The notes under the pieces are model-generated. The model did no database searches and was not told the DNA's origin. It saw only the letters and a list, made by a program, of their open reading frames with translations. 64,000 bases of DNA from contig OY829663.1 of NCBI GenBank assembly GCA_963691815.1, forward strand, positions 5,925,523 through 5,989,522. The letters are read 5' to 3'. The position numbers were made by a program, and so were the translations under genes. The DNA comes from Echiichthys vipera (lineage: Eukaryota > Chordata > Actinopteri > Perciformes > Trachinidae). Positions 11,201 to 20,580 of this stretch are shown in pieces (position 1 is the first letter of the stretch; each line of letters begins with the position of its first letter).

Positions 11201-12430
11201 ATAGAACACATAGAAATGTAAAATATATAGGATGACATATATTATATAGAACACATAGAAATGTAAAATATATAGGATGACATATATTATATAGAACACA
11301 TAGACATGTAAAATATATAGGATGCCATATATTATATAGAACACATATAAATGTAAAATATATAGGATGACATTTATTATATAGAACACATATAAATGTA
11401 AAATATATAGGATGACATTTATTATATAGAACACATAGAAATGTAAAATATATAGGATGACATATATTATATAGAACACATAGAAATGTAAAATATATAG
11501 GATGACATATATTATATAGAACACATGGAAATGTAAAATATATAGGATGACATATATTATAAGTAACATAGAAATATAAAATATATAGGATGACATATTA
11601 TATAGAACACATAGAAATGTAAAATATATAGGATGACATATATTATATGTAATACATAGAAATGTAAAATATATAGGATGACATATATTATATGTAACAT
11701 AGAAATGTAAAATATATAGGATGACATATATTATATAGAACACATAGAAATGTAAAATATATAGGATGACATATATTATATAGAACACATAGAAATGTAA
11801 AATATATAGGATGACATATATTATATAGAACACATAGAAATGTAAAATATATAGGATGACATATATTATATAGAACACAAAGGAAAGAAAATCTACATAT
11901 TTGAGGACAGAAAACAGCATTTTCTGACATTTTTGCTTTAAACTCCAGGGTTCCCAGCACCTGTCAGAACCCTGTGTAATTACAGGATCAAGTCTGAGGG
12001 GTGTGGCTGTCTAAAGTAATAAGTGAGCCCAACCCACCACAGACTGACACAACACACGCCCAGGGTTTGTACATAGGCTAAAAGATTAAAAACCACCATT
12101 ACTGTCAGAAACAAATTACAGCCTCTCCCCTGTCCGAAAGAAAATTACAGACCAGGCGAAATATAACCTGTCTTTTTAATCTAAACAACTTCCATATGGC
12201 TGCTGCAGCTTTCTGTCCAGTGGCTCAACACAAGCCCTGTTGAGTTAGCTAACTAACATTAGCTATCTCCCAGAGCTCCACGCGCCCATTATTGTTTACC
12301 TTTTTGAGTCCGCTCGCTCAGCAAACAGCATCAACATGCTGAAGCAGTTCCAGAACCCGAACCGGGTCAGGATAAAGGCTCCAAACTGGCTCAGAAACTT
12401 CAGCGTTTGCTTCCGGCTGGGGGCTGCCAT
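5230..12430 (-). CDS. tmem101: Transmembrane protein 101, complete, four exons
   Basis: The coding exons on the minus strand are 12430-12300, 10214-10034, 6242-6096 and 5538-5230. All introns are GT-AG and the phases join to 255 codons, against 257 in human TMEM101. The protein starts MAAPSRKQTLKF. It contains near-identical family blocks: VPYLYVDMGAAVLCASFMSF (exon 2), IIGGFLVLASGAGEVYR and KPRSRSLQSTGQVFLG (exon 3), and YSLQHSKEDR and VEFWNQMKLIG, ending ILATDG (exon 4). Several hydrophobic segments mark it as a multi-pass membrane protein. Its biochemical role is poorly known; human TMEM101 was reported to activate NF-kappaB when overexpressed. The start was chosen by homology and by its place at the end of a GC-rich promoter region. 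The gene is intact, but introns 1, 2 and 3 are loaded with satellite-type repeats, listed separately. Confidence 0.95.
5680..5995. repeat. Decayed inverted relatives of the 31-bp satellite in tmem101 intron 3
   Basis: Intron 3 carries degenerate runs such as AAAAAGTCATAGTATGTC and TATGTCAAAAAAGTCAAAA. These resemble the reverse complement of the 31-bp satellite at 1-4711. A stretch with GTCATAGGAGAGGCTGTC near 5787-5820 recurs near 5932-5965 as CATTCATAGGAGAGGCTGTC, which indicates an internal duplication of about 145 bp. Confidence 0.6.
6423..6667 (-). repeat. Telomere-associated module, copy I
   Basis: This is a complete ~240-bp module. It begins GGCCATAACTTTTGATAGGA, includes CTCCATCTTGGTACCAATGG, GGTAGGCGAAGTCTCAACAA and ACACAATTGTTTAAGATCAA, has a 17-G run at 6628-6644, and ends AGTCTCTAAACTAA. 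It lies less than 200 bp from tmem101 exon 3 and is followed directly by the largest telomere-like array. Confidence 0.9.
6668..7780 (-). repeat. Telomere-like array I in tmem101 intron 2
   Basis: About 1.1 kb of hexamers. CCCTAA alternates strikingly with CCCCAA or CCTCAA, so the true repeat is mostly a 12-mer, CCCTAACCYCAA. Pure CCCTAA runs appear only near the right end (about 7740-7765), before the transition CTCAAACCTTAACCCTATTT. In the tmem101 sense direction the RNA would read as G-rich UUAGGG/UUGGGG-like repeats. The very long minus-strand frames here are periodicity artefacts. Confidence 0.96.
7792..8027 (-). repeat. Telomere-associated module, copy II
   Basis: This is a second copy of the ~240-bp module. 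It is preceded by CCTTAACCCTATTTTAAATA, the same junction seen before copies III and IV. The G run is only 7 bases (7997-8003). It differs from copy I by scattered substitutions and a small length change around TAATTAAGGGGG. Confidence 0.92.
8028..8199 (-). repeat. Telomere-like array II
   Basis: About 170 bp of CCCTAA/CCCCAA/CCTCAA hexamers between module copies II and III. It has the same entry (CTAAACTAACCCTAACCC) and exit (AATCTCAAACCTTAACCC) sequences as the other arrays. Confidence 0.93.
8211..8453 (-). repeat. Telomere-associated module, copy III
   Basis: This is a third module copy, with a 14-G run at 8415-8428. It shares all the blocks of copies I and II, with substitutions such as TAACTGTTGATAGG. 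Confidence 0.92.
8454..8650 (-). repeat. Telomere-like array III with seven-base units
   Basis: About 200 bp of CCCTAA mixed with many CCCTAAA, CCTAAAC and CCTAATC units. It is more irregular than arrays I and II and lacks the strict 12-mer alternation. It ends in pure CCCTAA units (about 8597-8630) before the common exit junction. Confidence 0.92.
8659..8929 (-). repeat. Telomere-associated module, copy IV, with short terminal array
   Basis: This is a fourth module copy with a 7-G run. It is followed by only about 34 bp of telomere-like units (8896-8929), and then unique sequence begins at CCGATTATGTGG. It marks the right edge of the composite repeat. Confidence 0.9.
9134..9155. repeat. MITE-like terminal sequence
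   Basis: The 22 bases here, including AAGGGCGCACTCACACTG, recur exactly but inverted at 43793-43814. Such a shared G/C-rich end looks like the terminus of a small non-autonomous DNA transposon. I could not delimit the other end of this copy. Confidence 0.4.
9532..9796 (+). mobile_element. tRNA-derived SINE, family 1, copy a
   Basis: This element lies in tmem101 intron 2. It has a tRNA-like B box GGTTCGAGTCC, then the family body (GGAGTGTGGACTGGTGGCTG-like sequence, CAGTTCATCTCCTGGGCACT, CACCGAACCCCCAACTGCTC) and a 3' tail CCCCTTGCGGGATGAACAAA ending in TTTC repeats. The 5' part, including the A box, is truncated. Four more copies or fragments occur in this window. Confidence 0.85.
10671..11880. 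repeat. 45-bp minisatellite in tmem101 intron 1
   Basis: About 26 tandem copies of a 45-bp AT-rich unit containing GTAAAATATATAGGATGACA and TATTATATAGAACACATAGA. Variant units (TATGTAATA in place of ATAGAACA; CCTATA in place of CATATA) alternate in places. Because 45 is a multiple of three, one minus-strand frame stays open for over 240 codons (repeated ILHFYVFYIIYV). This is a repeat artefact, not a gene. Confidence 0.96.
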
Positions 12431-12720
12431 TGTTGCTGCAATCAATGCGGATCTATCCGCCAACAACGCTGCAGGAAGTCCAAAGAACTTCCGCTCGATG
12501 TACACACACGTCAAAATAAGATCGGCGTCTGTTTGAGTGTAGAGAACGCAGCGGTAATTCAAACGCTGATGCTCTTATTTTGAAATGAGTTCCTGTTCCA
12601 CCGCGAAGACGCCCTCCTATTGGTTGATAGAAGCAAGTGGGCGGGGCTTGCTTGCTCATTGGAGCAGGAGAAAACGGAAGGTTCGACAGCACCACCCACA
12701 GGAGGAAATAGGTCACAGCA
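12431..12720 (-). promoter_or_regulatory. tmem101 promoter and 5' UTR region
   Basis: This sequence lies just upstream of the tmem101 start. It contains two inverted CCAAT boxes (ATTGG at 12619-12623 and 12658-12662) around a GC box, GGGCGGGG (12639-12646). There is no TATA box. This pattern is typical of broadly expressed vertebrate genes, and the transcription start is probably between 12440 and 12610. The assignment rests on motifs and position only. Confidence 0.55.
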
Positions 12721-12779
12721 GAAATGTTAAAGTTATTATTAGAGGGAAATGTTTCTCAGGCAGCTCCTTAACCTAATTA

Positions 12780-13149
12780 TTCTTAATCAAGTAAAGGTTA
12801 AACGGCCCTATTCTGCTCCAAAGAGTTCAATGATTGGACTACAGGAAGTGTGTGTAATGGCCCACTAAAGTATCCCTGTGGTTTCTTTGATATTCTTTGT
12901 TTTATTTTATTAAATGTAATTTATTGAGTTATTTTTTAAAAAACTATTTAATTTGCTTGTTTTTTGATTTTTTTGGTAATTATCTGAACTTCATTCTACA
13001 TCTAAATGTGTCTTAAATGTGTTTCATTCCAATGCTTTTAATGTTTTATGTAAAGCACTTTGAATTACCTTGTTGTTGAAAGTTGCTACACAAATAAACT
13101 CACCTTGCCTCGCCTGAGTTAAACAATAACCATATAAATTTTTTAAATT
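12780..13149. repeat. AT-rich intergenic sequence with a retroposon-like tail
   Basis: No gene is seen. The segment near 13040-13110 (GTAAAGCACTTTGAATTACC, TTGAAAGTTGCTACACAAAT, then TAAACTCACCTTGCCTCGCC) resembles a common fish retroposon 3' end. A similar tail, TTGAAAGTTGCTATATAAAT, recurs at about 50532-50563. Confidence 0.5.
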
Positions 13150-13432
13150 TAGTAGCTCAGTCCATAGGTGACTGGGCTGGGAACTGGAGGGTTGCTAGTT
13201 CGAGTCCCTGTGTGGACCATTAATGGAGTGTGGACTGGTGGCTGGAGAGGTGCCAGTTCATCTCCTGGGCACTGCCCCCTCGCTCTGACATCGCTCCATT
13301 AATTGCATGTATATAGGTCCTGTCTGTGCATGTGTGTGTATTTCGGGCCTGTGTGTGTGTAACATGAAAAATAATACAGTGAAAATTGAATTTCCCCATT
13401 TGCGGGACAAATAAAGGAATTCTTCTTCTAAT
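13150..13432 (+). mobile_element. tRNA-derived SINE, family 1, copy b
   Basis: This copy keeps the tRNA-like head GTAGCTCAGTCCATAGGTGA and a B box AGTTCGAGTCC. The CCAAGGTGC...GGGGCGC part of the body is deleted. The 3' tail runs through TTTGCGGGACAAATAAAGGA into TTCTTCTTC. Confidence 0.88.
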
Positions 13433-13983
13433 CAAAACAGTTATGAATTAGGGCTGCACTAAGGATTATTGTCTGTATTTATAAATATGTTGTTAATGAG
13501 TGATCCATTTACACTTTTGATTCCACTAGAATAAAAATAACAATATGAATAATTCTAATGAAAGTCATCAGGTGATCAGGTGACACAGGAGCGCTGCTGT
13601 TGATCCACTGTGACGTGTCTCGGGTTAATCTTTAGAGACTAACCCAGATCCTGAAAATGGCTTAGTGTGAGTCCTGCACAAGGTTTAGTTCAGGATCAGT
13701 CGCTTGTCGTGTCTCAGATGAAATGTCAGTCAGAGGTGGGTAAGCACAGAGTGGTGGGACTGTAATAGATTATAAGTTTATTAGAATATAAAACCTACAT
13801 TGCATCAACCCGTCAACCCTTCATCCCTTGGGAACATCAAAGAGCAAAACCTAAACAGGAATACATTTTGAGAATTTGTTGCATTAAGGATATATAAACT
13901 TTGCTGTTACAGTCAGAACCAGACAACTGTACGGGACAATGCTGCTTCTGTTTTAGAGACGATGGCAAAGCAACGTCAGTGGT
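13433..13983. other. Intergenic, nothing recognised
   Basis: I see no exon-like frame, RNA gene or repeat family here. It is ordinary AT-rich intergenic sequence between a SINE and the compound microsatellite. Confidence 0.6.
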
Positions 13984-14543
<560 letters not shown>

Positions 14544-15430
14544 GTAATCGTAGTAGTTGTTATTCAAATGTGACTTATAGACGAGGACCCAAAGTAACTG
14601 ATGTAGTTTAGGTTCTGTGTTAGCGATAGATATACAAAATAATCCCATTTCTGAAACCAGAATATTTGACCTTTCAAATGCCTGTGTACAGTTTTCATGC
14701 ATTTTGGCCCTACGGTTCCTCTGTTTGTCCATCTGTGCATGCAAAAGGATGGATGTTAAAAGGTGGAAGGCCCAAAAAGGCCAGAGACCCTGAACGCAGC
14801 ACCGGCAAACTGCCTGCAAACATTCACAAGAAATGAAAAATATCTTGGGCTCAGTGTTAAAAGCGATATAATAATGCAATACTACTTCACAATGATAATA
14901 TATGTATCTATGCAGTTGTTGTTGTTTTTGTTTAAGCCCTGGTTGTAAACAGGAACAAATCAGAAACATTAAGTGTCAGTCTTGCATATGAAGAAGTGGC
15001 TGTTTTATTATTAGAATGACGTTGAGTTAAAGAGTTAAAAGAAGTGATTGGATAGACTGAAAGATTAAAGTATATAATCAAATCAGTGTGGCCTCCTTCC
15101 TCTTGACACAGGAAAACCCTGTGCTCATGATGTACAAACACACAACGAACACCACCCTTATCATCGTTAAAGCTCAGTTAAATGTATCGGTTAGTTACTG
15201 ATATAACATGTGAAATTACACTGAAACACAATTAAGAGGTGACTTATAAGCGTATACTATGGAGTCTTAATGGTGATATAAAAAGACTAAATCTGTAAAA
15301 GAAAGAGACAAAAAATGTGGAAATAAATAAGTGGAATAAATAAAAAAATAAACAATTAAATAAATATGTAAAGAAAGAAAGAAAGAAAGAAATGTGAAGA
15401 CCAATAAATTATAAATGAATGTAGTCCCAC
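14544..15430. other. Intergenic, nothing recognised
   Basis: AT-rich sequence with a short AAAG/GAAA tract near 15370-15392. I see no coding exon, RNA gene or known repeat. A 149-codon minus-strand frame ending in the microsatellite has no recognisable domain. Confidence 0.55.
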
Positions 15431-15913
15431 ATGTTTTTGCTCATTTACTTCTGTTTACATTTATTTTTTAATACATATTTGTTTATTTATGCATATAAAA
15501 GACTTGATTTTCCCGAGTATTTTCCTTATTGCCCTAAAAAATATATATAAATAAATAACAGAAAGAAATCTTTAAATGTGAAAATAAATGGATTTTTCGC
15601 TCATTTACTTCTGTTTATATTTAATTTAATACATATTCGTTTATTTATGCACGCTTGATTTTCCCTAGTATTTTCATTATTGCTTTTAAAAAATATATAC
15701 TGTATAAATAAATAAAAACAGAAGAGACATCTTAAAATGTGAAAATAAATGCATTTTTTCTCTCATTTACTTCTGTTTATATTTATTTTTAATACATATT
15801 TGTTTATTTATGCATATAAAATACTTGATTTCCCCGAGTATTTTCCTTATTGCTTTTAAAATATATATAAAAATAAATAAAAACAGAAAAAAATCTTTAA
15901 ATGTGAAAATATA
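15431..15913. repeat. 160-bp AT-rich tandem triplicate
   Basis: Three diverged head-to-tail copies of about 160 bp (near 15431-15590, 15591-15750 and 15751-15913). Each has CTCATTTACTTCTGTTTA, TTTGTTTATTTATGCA or a variant, TTGATTTTCCC with AGTATTTTC, then TAAATAAATAA with ACAGAA. The middle copy has a short deletion after TTTATGCA. Confidence 0.85.
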
Positions 15914-16211
15914 CGCTGAATTAATTGTATAAATTATTGAATTAATTGTAATTATTATAATATGTTGTTATTTGTCGTTATATTCCCATGTTTTATTTCT
16001 TCTTCTCTATATTTCCACATTAATTTTCTTACTCTTACAGCTTTATTATTTTGTTTATGGCACTCTTAGGACTCCATAGCTTACTGTACGTGTACATTAC
16101 AAACAGATGAAGTTTCTATTCCGGTGCCCCACTTTCTCCGCTTCACCTGCAGATCTGTGAGAACCTCTCACCTGCCTCCTTCCTGTTCAGAGGTTACGGC
16201 TCCTTATGGTT

Positions 16212-16217
16212 TAATCC
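16212..16217 (+). promoter_or_regulatory. Possible CRX/OTX site upstream of gngt2
   Basis: TAATCC matches the core bound by CRX/OTX photoreceptor factors. It lies about 210 bp before a likely non-coding first exon end (donor GGTACA at 16426/16427). A single six-base match is weak evidence. Confidence 0.25.
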
Positions 16218-16583
16218 CATCACGGGGGATTGGTGACATCAGGTCCAATCCTGTGCCGACCTCTCCCAAAAGCCCGCAGCGAGGGATCAGCCGGGATGAA
16301 GAGCAGTGGGACAGCTCTGGACCAGTCAGTGTGAGGAAGAGACCGGAGTTCAGAGGGGCGACCAGTCGATGAGCTCTTAGGAGCCAACACATTTCTCAGA
16401 CTTTTGGGGATCCCACCACTCAACAGGTACACAATGTGATGTTCATCCATGCTGGATTTACATTCATTTTATCAAAGGAGTGTTTTTAATAACCTATAGT
16501 TACTACAGGCTATAGTACACTCACTTTAAGGCAGTTGTTGTGACATTTTAACGTTCTGATCTTGATTTCCACTTACAGTCAAG

Positions 16584-17006
16584 ATGGCTCGGGATATGTC
16601 AGATAAGGAAATCCTGAACATGGAGCTGGAACAGTTGAAGAAGGAAGTTAGCACACCCAGAACACCAGTAAGTAAATCACCTCTTTTTCTAATTTGAAAC
16701 AAGTTGGCATCCTTTTCAAATTTCAGCTACCAAAAGCCCCGTGAGAGATGTTTTTAAACAATGCAGAGATGAATGCTTAATGAATTAGTAGCATATAAGT
16801 TTAAATTTCCATCTTTTCGTGTGTTAAAAATGTGCCTTTTTAAGCTTCCATTTGTTTCTGTTTGCTCTCATCAACAGGTGGCTGCAAACTGCGCCGACAC
16901 GGTTTCTTTCGTCGAGGCCCTGTTGCCAAACGATCCGCTGATTAAAGGCGTTTCCGATGACAAGAACCCCTACAAGGGAGACAAGGGAGGCTGCACGGTG
17001 ACATAG
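16584..17006 (+). CDS. gngt2: Transducin gamma subunit, cone type, complete
   Basis: The two coding exons are 16584-16667 and 16878-17006, with a phase-0 GT-AG intron, giving 70 codons. The protein begins MARDMSDKEILNMELEQLKK. It has the Ggamma features ELEQLKKEV (coiled-coil contact with Gbeta), NDPLIKGV, DDKNPYK and a C-terminal CaaX box CTVT. Length and sequence fit the short GNGT1/GNGT2 group, and the MAxD-start N-terminus favours GNGT2. The family's role is the prenylated Gbeta-gamma partner of cone transducin at photoreceptor membranes. The acceptor TTACAG ends at 16578, so an upstream non-coding exon is expected; a donor at 16427 would fit. A poly(A) signal ATTAAA is at 17217-17222. 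The CaaX ends in Thr, whereas human GNGT1 and GNGT2 end in Ser. Whether this is the a or b teleost copy cannot be told. Confidence 0.92.
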
Positions 17007-17216
17007 CACACGGACCTGCAGGGAATAGTCAAGCTGTTTTTTATGAGAGCCGGTTCCATCGCTGTTAAATCCCTGTAGGAATCCTGTGGATAAGAAATGT
17101 ACAGTAGTAAGAAAACAAATATCTGTAACGGCATCCGCTGCCAGGAGAGACCCTGTTCCATCACTGGATCACTGTATGTACCTGTTGATATGAAAATCTT
17201 TCTTTATCAATTTGTA

Positions 17217-17222
17217 ATTAAA
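17217..17222 (+). promoter_or_regulatory. gngt2 poly(A) signal
   Basis: ATTAAA, 211 bases after the stop codon, in AT-rich sequence. This is the first reasonable signal downstream of the gene. Confidence 0.55.
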
Positions 17223-17980
17223 TGCAAATAGCTGTACAAAGTGTCAACCTGACCTGGCTACTCTCATTGTGGATAAGAACATCTCTGTTTTATTGCACCC
17301 CTATTGCACTTTCATCTCATTGTATCACATTGGTTAATGTTAAATAGGCTCGACTAGCTTTGGTTTGGTGTGTGAATCGTCACAGGTGGGCACGACACTC
17401 ACCTGTGTAACTGAAGAAAGCAGGGTAAAGTCAAAGGATTCGTGCGGCTACTGCTTAGCCTCGTTCTTAATAGGATTTCTCCGCCGCGGCACATTCGGTC
17501 ACACGGTCGACACAGAGCTGCTCCTTGTATCAAAGTCTTTAAGCTTATTCCACCGGCTTCATCCCGGCTTCCATTTTGAGCTCTCCATCCAATTAGTGTC
17601 ACTTTGCGATCTGGGAGACAACAAACACACCATGGGTACGAACGTAGGTTGTTTTTGCGAGTGCAGCAGGTTCAATTTCTGTAAAGAAATACAAGTCATG
17701 CTGCATTAACCCTTTTTTTTTCAGTCCAATGACCTTCAGGCAGCACATATCAGCACCTTTGCACTGTCTCCGCAACTGTTTCCAAGAATATAGTGGACAA
17801 TTTATGGTCACTTATCACTTAGACCTTGGTGATATATCAGTGTTTTTACTTTAATGTCAAATTTAAAGAGACTGTTTGGATGTTTGGGTTTGTATGAGGT
17901 GCTTATCCATAGTCAGGTGTACAGTAGACGGCGTTTGGCATAGTTTATATATACGTTTACATGGGGACCTGCTCTTATCT
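17223..17980. other. Intergenic, nothing recognised
   Basis: No coding exon or repeat family is recognised between the gngt2 poly(A) signal and the fold-back element. Confidence 0.5.
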
Positions 17981-18240
17981 ATGCTATTTATCAAAGCCAC
18001 CAGACTCCATTGACAAAAACAGTCATTTCACCTCACAGAACAAGGGAGTTGTTTGACTACCGCGGCCTCCACTGGTTAGTTAGTTAGTTAGTTTTGTCTC
18101 GTTAGTTCCTTTTAAACATCCAATTCACACAATAGCACAAACAAACTAATAAACCAATGGAGGCAGCAGTAGATCAGCAGCTCCTGTTTTCTGTGAGGTA
18201 AAATGACTGTTTTTGTCAATGGAGGCAGGTGGATAAGCAT
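17981..18240. mobile_element. Fold-back MITE, copy 1
   Basis: The two ends are inverted copies. The left arm TCAAAGCCACCAGACTCCAT, ACAAAAACAGTCATTTCACC is mirrored by the right arm GGTAAAATGACTGTTTTTGT, CAATGGAGG. The centre carries GTTAGTTAGTTAGTTAGTTT and ACACAATAGCACAAACAAAC. A related element is at 54905-55141. There is no coding capacity, so it is a non-autonomous DNA element. The target duplication was not resolved. Confidence 0.75.
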
Positions 18241-18343
18241 CTCAGACAACCCCACTTCAAAACAACTATCCCTTTAACACAGAGGAGAAAAGCATGCTGC
18301 AGCAATAGAGCCAGTGAGTAACAGATTGTATGTTATCGGTGTA

Positions 18344-18412
18344 GAAGAAGAAAAAGAAGAAGAAGAAGAAGAATTACATTATTAATCCCGCAAGCGGAAA
18401 TTCAAGGTACTC
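18344..18412 (-). mobile_element. SINE 3' tail fragment
   Basis: GAAGAAGAAGAAGAA followed by ATTAATCCCGCAAGCGGAAA is the reverse complement of the family 1 SINE tail (TTTCCGCTTGCGGGAT then TTC repeats). Only the tail remains. Confidence 0.65.
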
Positions 18413-18988
18413 TGATGGCAAATATGTATTTTGAGGTGTAATGAAACTGCAGATATGTGATTTTAAAAGTATTTGAAACTTTTTTTATGCTCCTAGAGAT
18501 GAGCAAAATAGAAAAAAGGAAAACTCCATCAATTTTACACGTCAAAGTATGTTTCACCCGAGTCAGCGGTGGTTGGAGCCCAAGTCTACAGGTTTGAAAG
18601 TTTGGTGTGCAGAAAGAAGTGAGCTTACCGGACCTCTGTCACTCGCTCCTCGTCTCTGCTTGAGGCACAGCACAACTCGTGAATCGCTGAAAGTACTGTA
18701 GGTGCATTGTGGGTAATGTAGGCCCCAGGTTTTGTCAAGGTAGAGGGATTTCTGAAACAAAAAAACAAGATATATTTAGTTCTGCAGCATCCATTTTGAT
18801 ACTTCTTTGGTTAAACTGTTCATCGTGAGTTCAACAACGTCCTACGACCAAAACCACAGACTACCCTTTAAAACAACCTGTGACAATAATACTGATCACA
18901 TACCAAACCTCTCAAATGTCCTACATTTATGATGACTGAGGTGGAGAAGACTAATGGATCTGACTTAATATAATCTACTGTATCTAGT
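18413..18988. other. Intergenic, nothing recognised
   Basis: No exon-like frame or repeat family is recognised. The sequence is of ordinary composition. Confidence 0.5.
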
Positions 18989-19140
18989 TCAATTCACTTC
19001 AATTCAATTCAGTTTTATTTATAGTGTCAAATCATAACAAAAGTTATCTCCGGACACTTTACAGAGTAGGTAAAGACCACACTCTATGACTTATTTATGA
19101 TTTACATAGACCCAACAATTCCCCCGTAGAGTACGCGGGC
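18989..19140. repeat. Dispersed teleost repeat fragment
   Basis: The string CAATTCAGTTTTATTTATAG, then ATCATAACAAAAGTTATCTC, GGACACTTTACAGAGTAGGT and ACCCAACAATTCCCCC, belongs to a high-copy interspersed repeat familiar from fish genomes. I cannot assign its class. It has no coding potential. Confidence 0.55.
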
Positions 19141-19979
19141 GTTGAAAACCTTTAACAGACAGGAACGTCAGACAGACCCAGCTCTGTGGAGGACGCACAT
19201 CTGTCTGCACCGCTGGAGGAAGAAAAGGAGAGAGAAAGAGAGAGAAAAGATGGACAGATGGACAGTCTTCCACAATCTAATGTGAGCCGATACAACAGCT
19301 CTTCCATAAATTCTGCCTTTACAAAGATAATAATGTTCAGTTTTGATTGACAGTCAGAGAGGTATCAATTGAACCATATGTTTATTACTGAGAGGTGTCC
19401 CTTATATTTTAAACACCCCAGTGAGAGGAACATTAGACTCACCTGTCAATATAATGCACTCCAGTGCAACAACACCACCCACAATTACCTCAGTAATAAA
19501 CAATAATAAAGTAGAATTGTTACATGTCTGACATTGGCCGGCGAGTGTACATTAAATGTAGTAATATAAACGTATTCAAATTAAAAAAAAGAATCATGGA
19601 GGTCCATGAGTTGGTCGTGGTTTATGATATCAGGGCCTGGGAAGAGTTGTTGTTTTGGATGGCAACGTTGTTATTTTGTTGCGTTCACATTATCGCTGGT
19701 TCCAGTGTTTTTTTCAGCTTTGACCTAAAGTGATGAAACTCACATGCACCGTTGTAAAGACATAAAAGACATGTGTAAAGTCTAGGATGACTTGTCCACC
19801 ATTGAGTCTTTATCTTAATTGTCTTATCAGATAAGAGCAAACATATCTAATCTACGTAAGTTTCCTATAAACTCGGTGGAGCGATGGAATAATCATACAG
19901 GAAGAAAACAAAATGCGTGGTGACCTTCAGATCAGCAGAAGTGTTAGAACTGGGTCAATTCTACACATCTACGCAGATG
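19141..19979. other. Intergenic, nothing recognised
   Basis: No coding exon or RNA gene is recognised in this stretch, which leads up to the LINE fragment upstream of the retinol saturase-like gene. Confidence 0.5.
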
Positions 19980-20160
19980 ATCATCTCATCTCATCTCATC
20001 TTCATCCGCTTATCCGGGGTCGGGTCGTGGGAGCAGCAGCTTTAGCAGGGAACCCCAAACTTCCCTTTCCCGGGCCACATTAACCAGCTCTAACTGGGGG
20101 ATCCTGAGGCGTTCCCAGGCCAGTGTGGAGATCTAATCTCTCCACCTGGTCCTGGGTGTT
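19980..20160 (-). mobile_element. LINE 3' end fragment, copy 1
   Basis: It starts with the ATGAG-type tail (CATCTCATCTCATCTTCATC on plus). It continues through CCGGGGTCGGGTCG, which is the reverse complement of the PRPDPD-coding end of a fish non-LTR retrotransposon. It is nearly identical to the first ~170 bp of 46627-47262, is 5'-truncated at CTGGTCCTGGGTG, and ends about 330 bp before the retsat-like TATA box. Confidence 0.8.
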
Positions 20161-20493
20161 TCTGACACAATTCACTGTGGTGAAAGTGCACCTCTCAGCG
20201 CTTTTAGATGGATTTCTTTAAAGACAAGTGAAATGTAGCAATGACTTCTTTGCAGTGCCCATCATTTGCTTTGCATGTTTCTGTCTGTCGACAAATGAGT
20301 GCTCAGTTTAATAGGCTTTGTCTTCATGTAAGTGTGTGTGCCGTGCAGCAGACACACCGTTATTGTGGTCGGTGCACTGTCCCCACGAGAAAAATGGATC
20401 TTTCACACTTTATCTTTATGGCTTGTCATAACACGTATAGTGTTACATATCCCGTCTTCAGACCTTTGGCACTCGGCATAATATAAGGGGCTT

Positions 20494-20500
20494 TATAAAA
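20494..20500 (+). promoter_or_regulatory. TATA box of the retinol saturase-like gene
   Basis: TATAAAA followed by GG lies 81 bases before the first coding ATG. A transcription start near 20525 would give a 5' UTR of about 55 bases. A strong TATA box suggests regulated, tissue-restricted expression; that is inference. Confidence 0.65.
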
Positions 20501-20580
20501 GGAGAGCAGTGTTCGGAACAAACCACCTGCTACTGTGAACACTGTACTCTCAGCCCAGAGACGGTGATTGAACTGGCTCC

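Noticed and set aside
10671..11880. CRISPR-like array
   Set aside because: Units are contiguous with no unique spacers, and the genome is vertebrate.
11192..11920. 242-codon aromatic-rich repeat protein
   Set aside because: The 45-bp minisatellite unit is a multiple of three, which keeps a frame open. It lies in a tmem101 intron.
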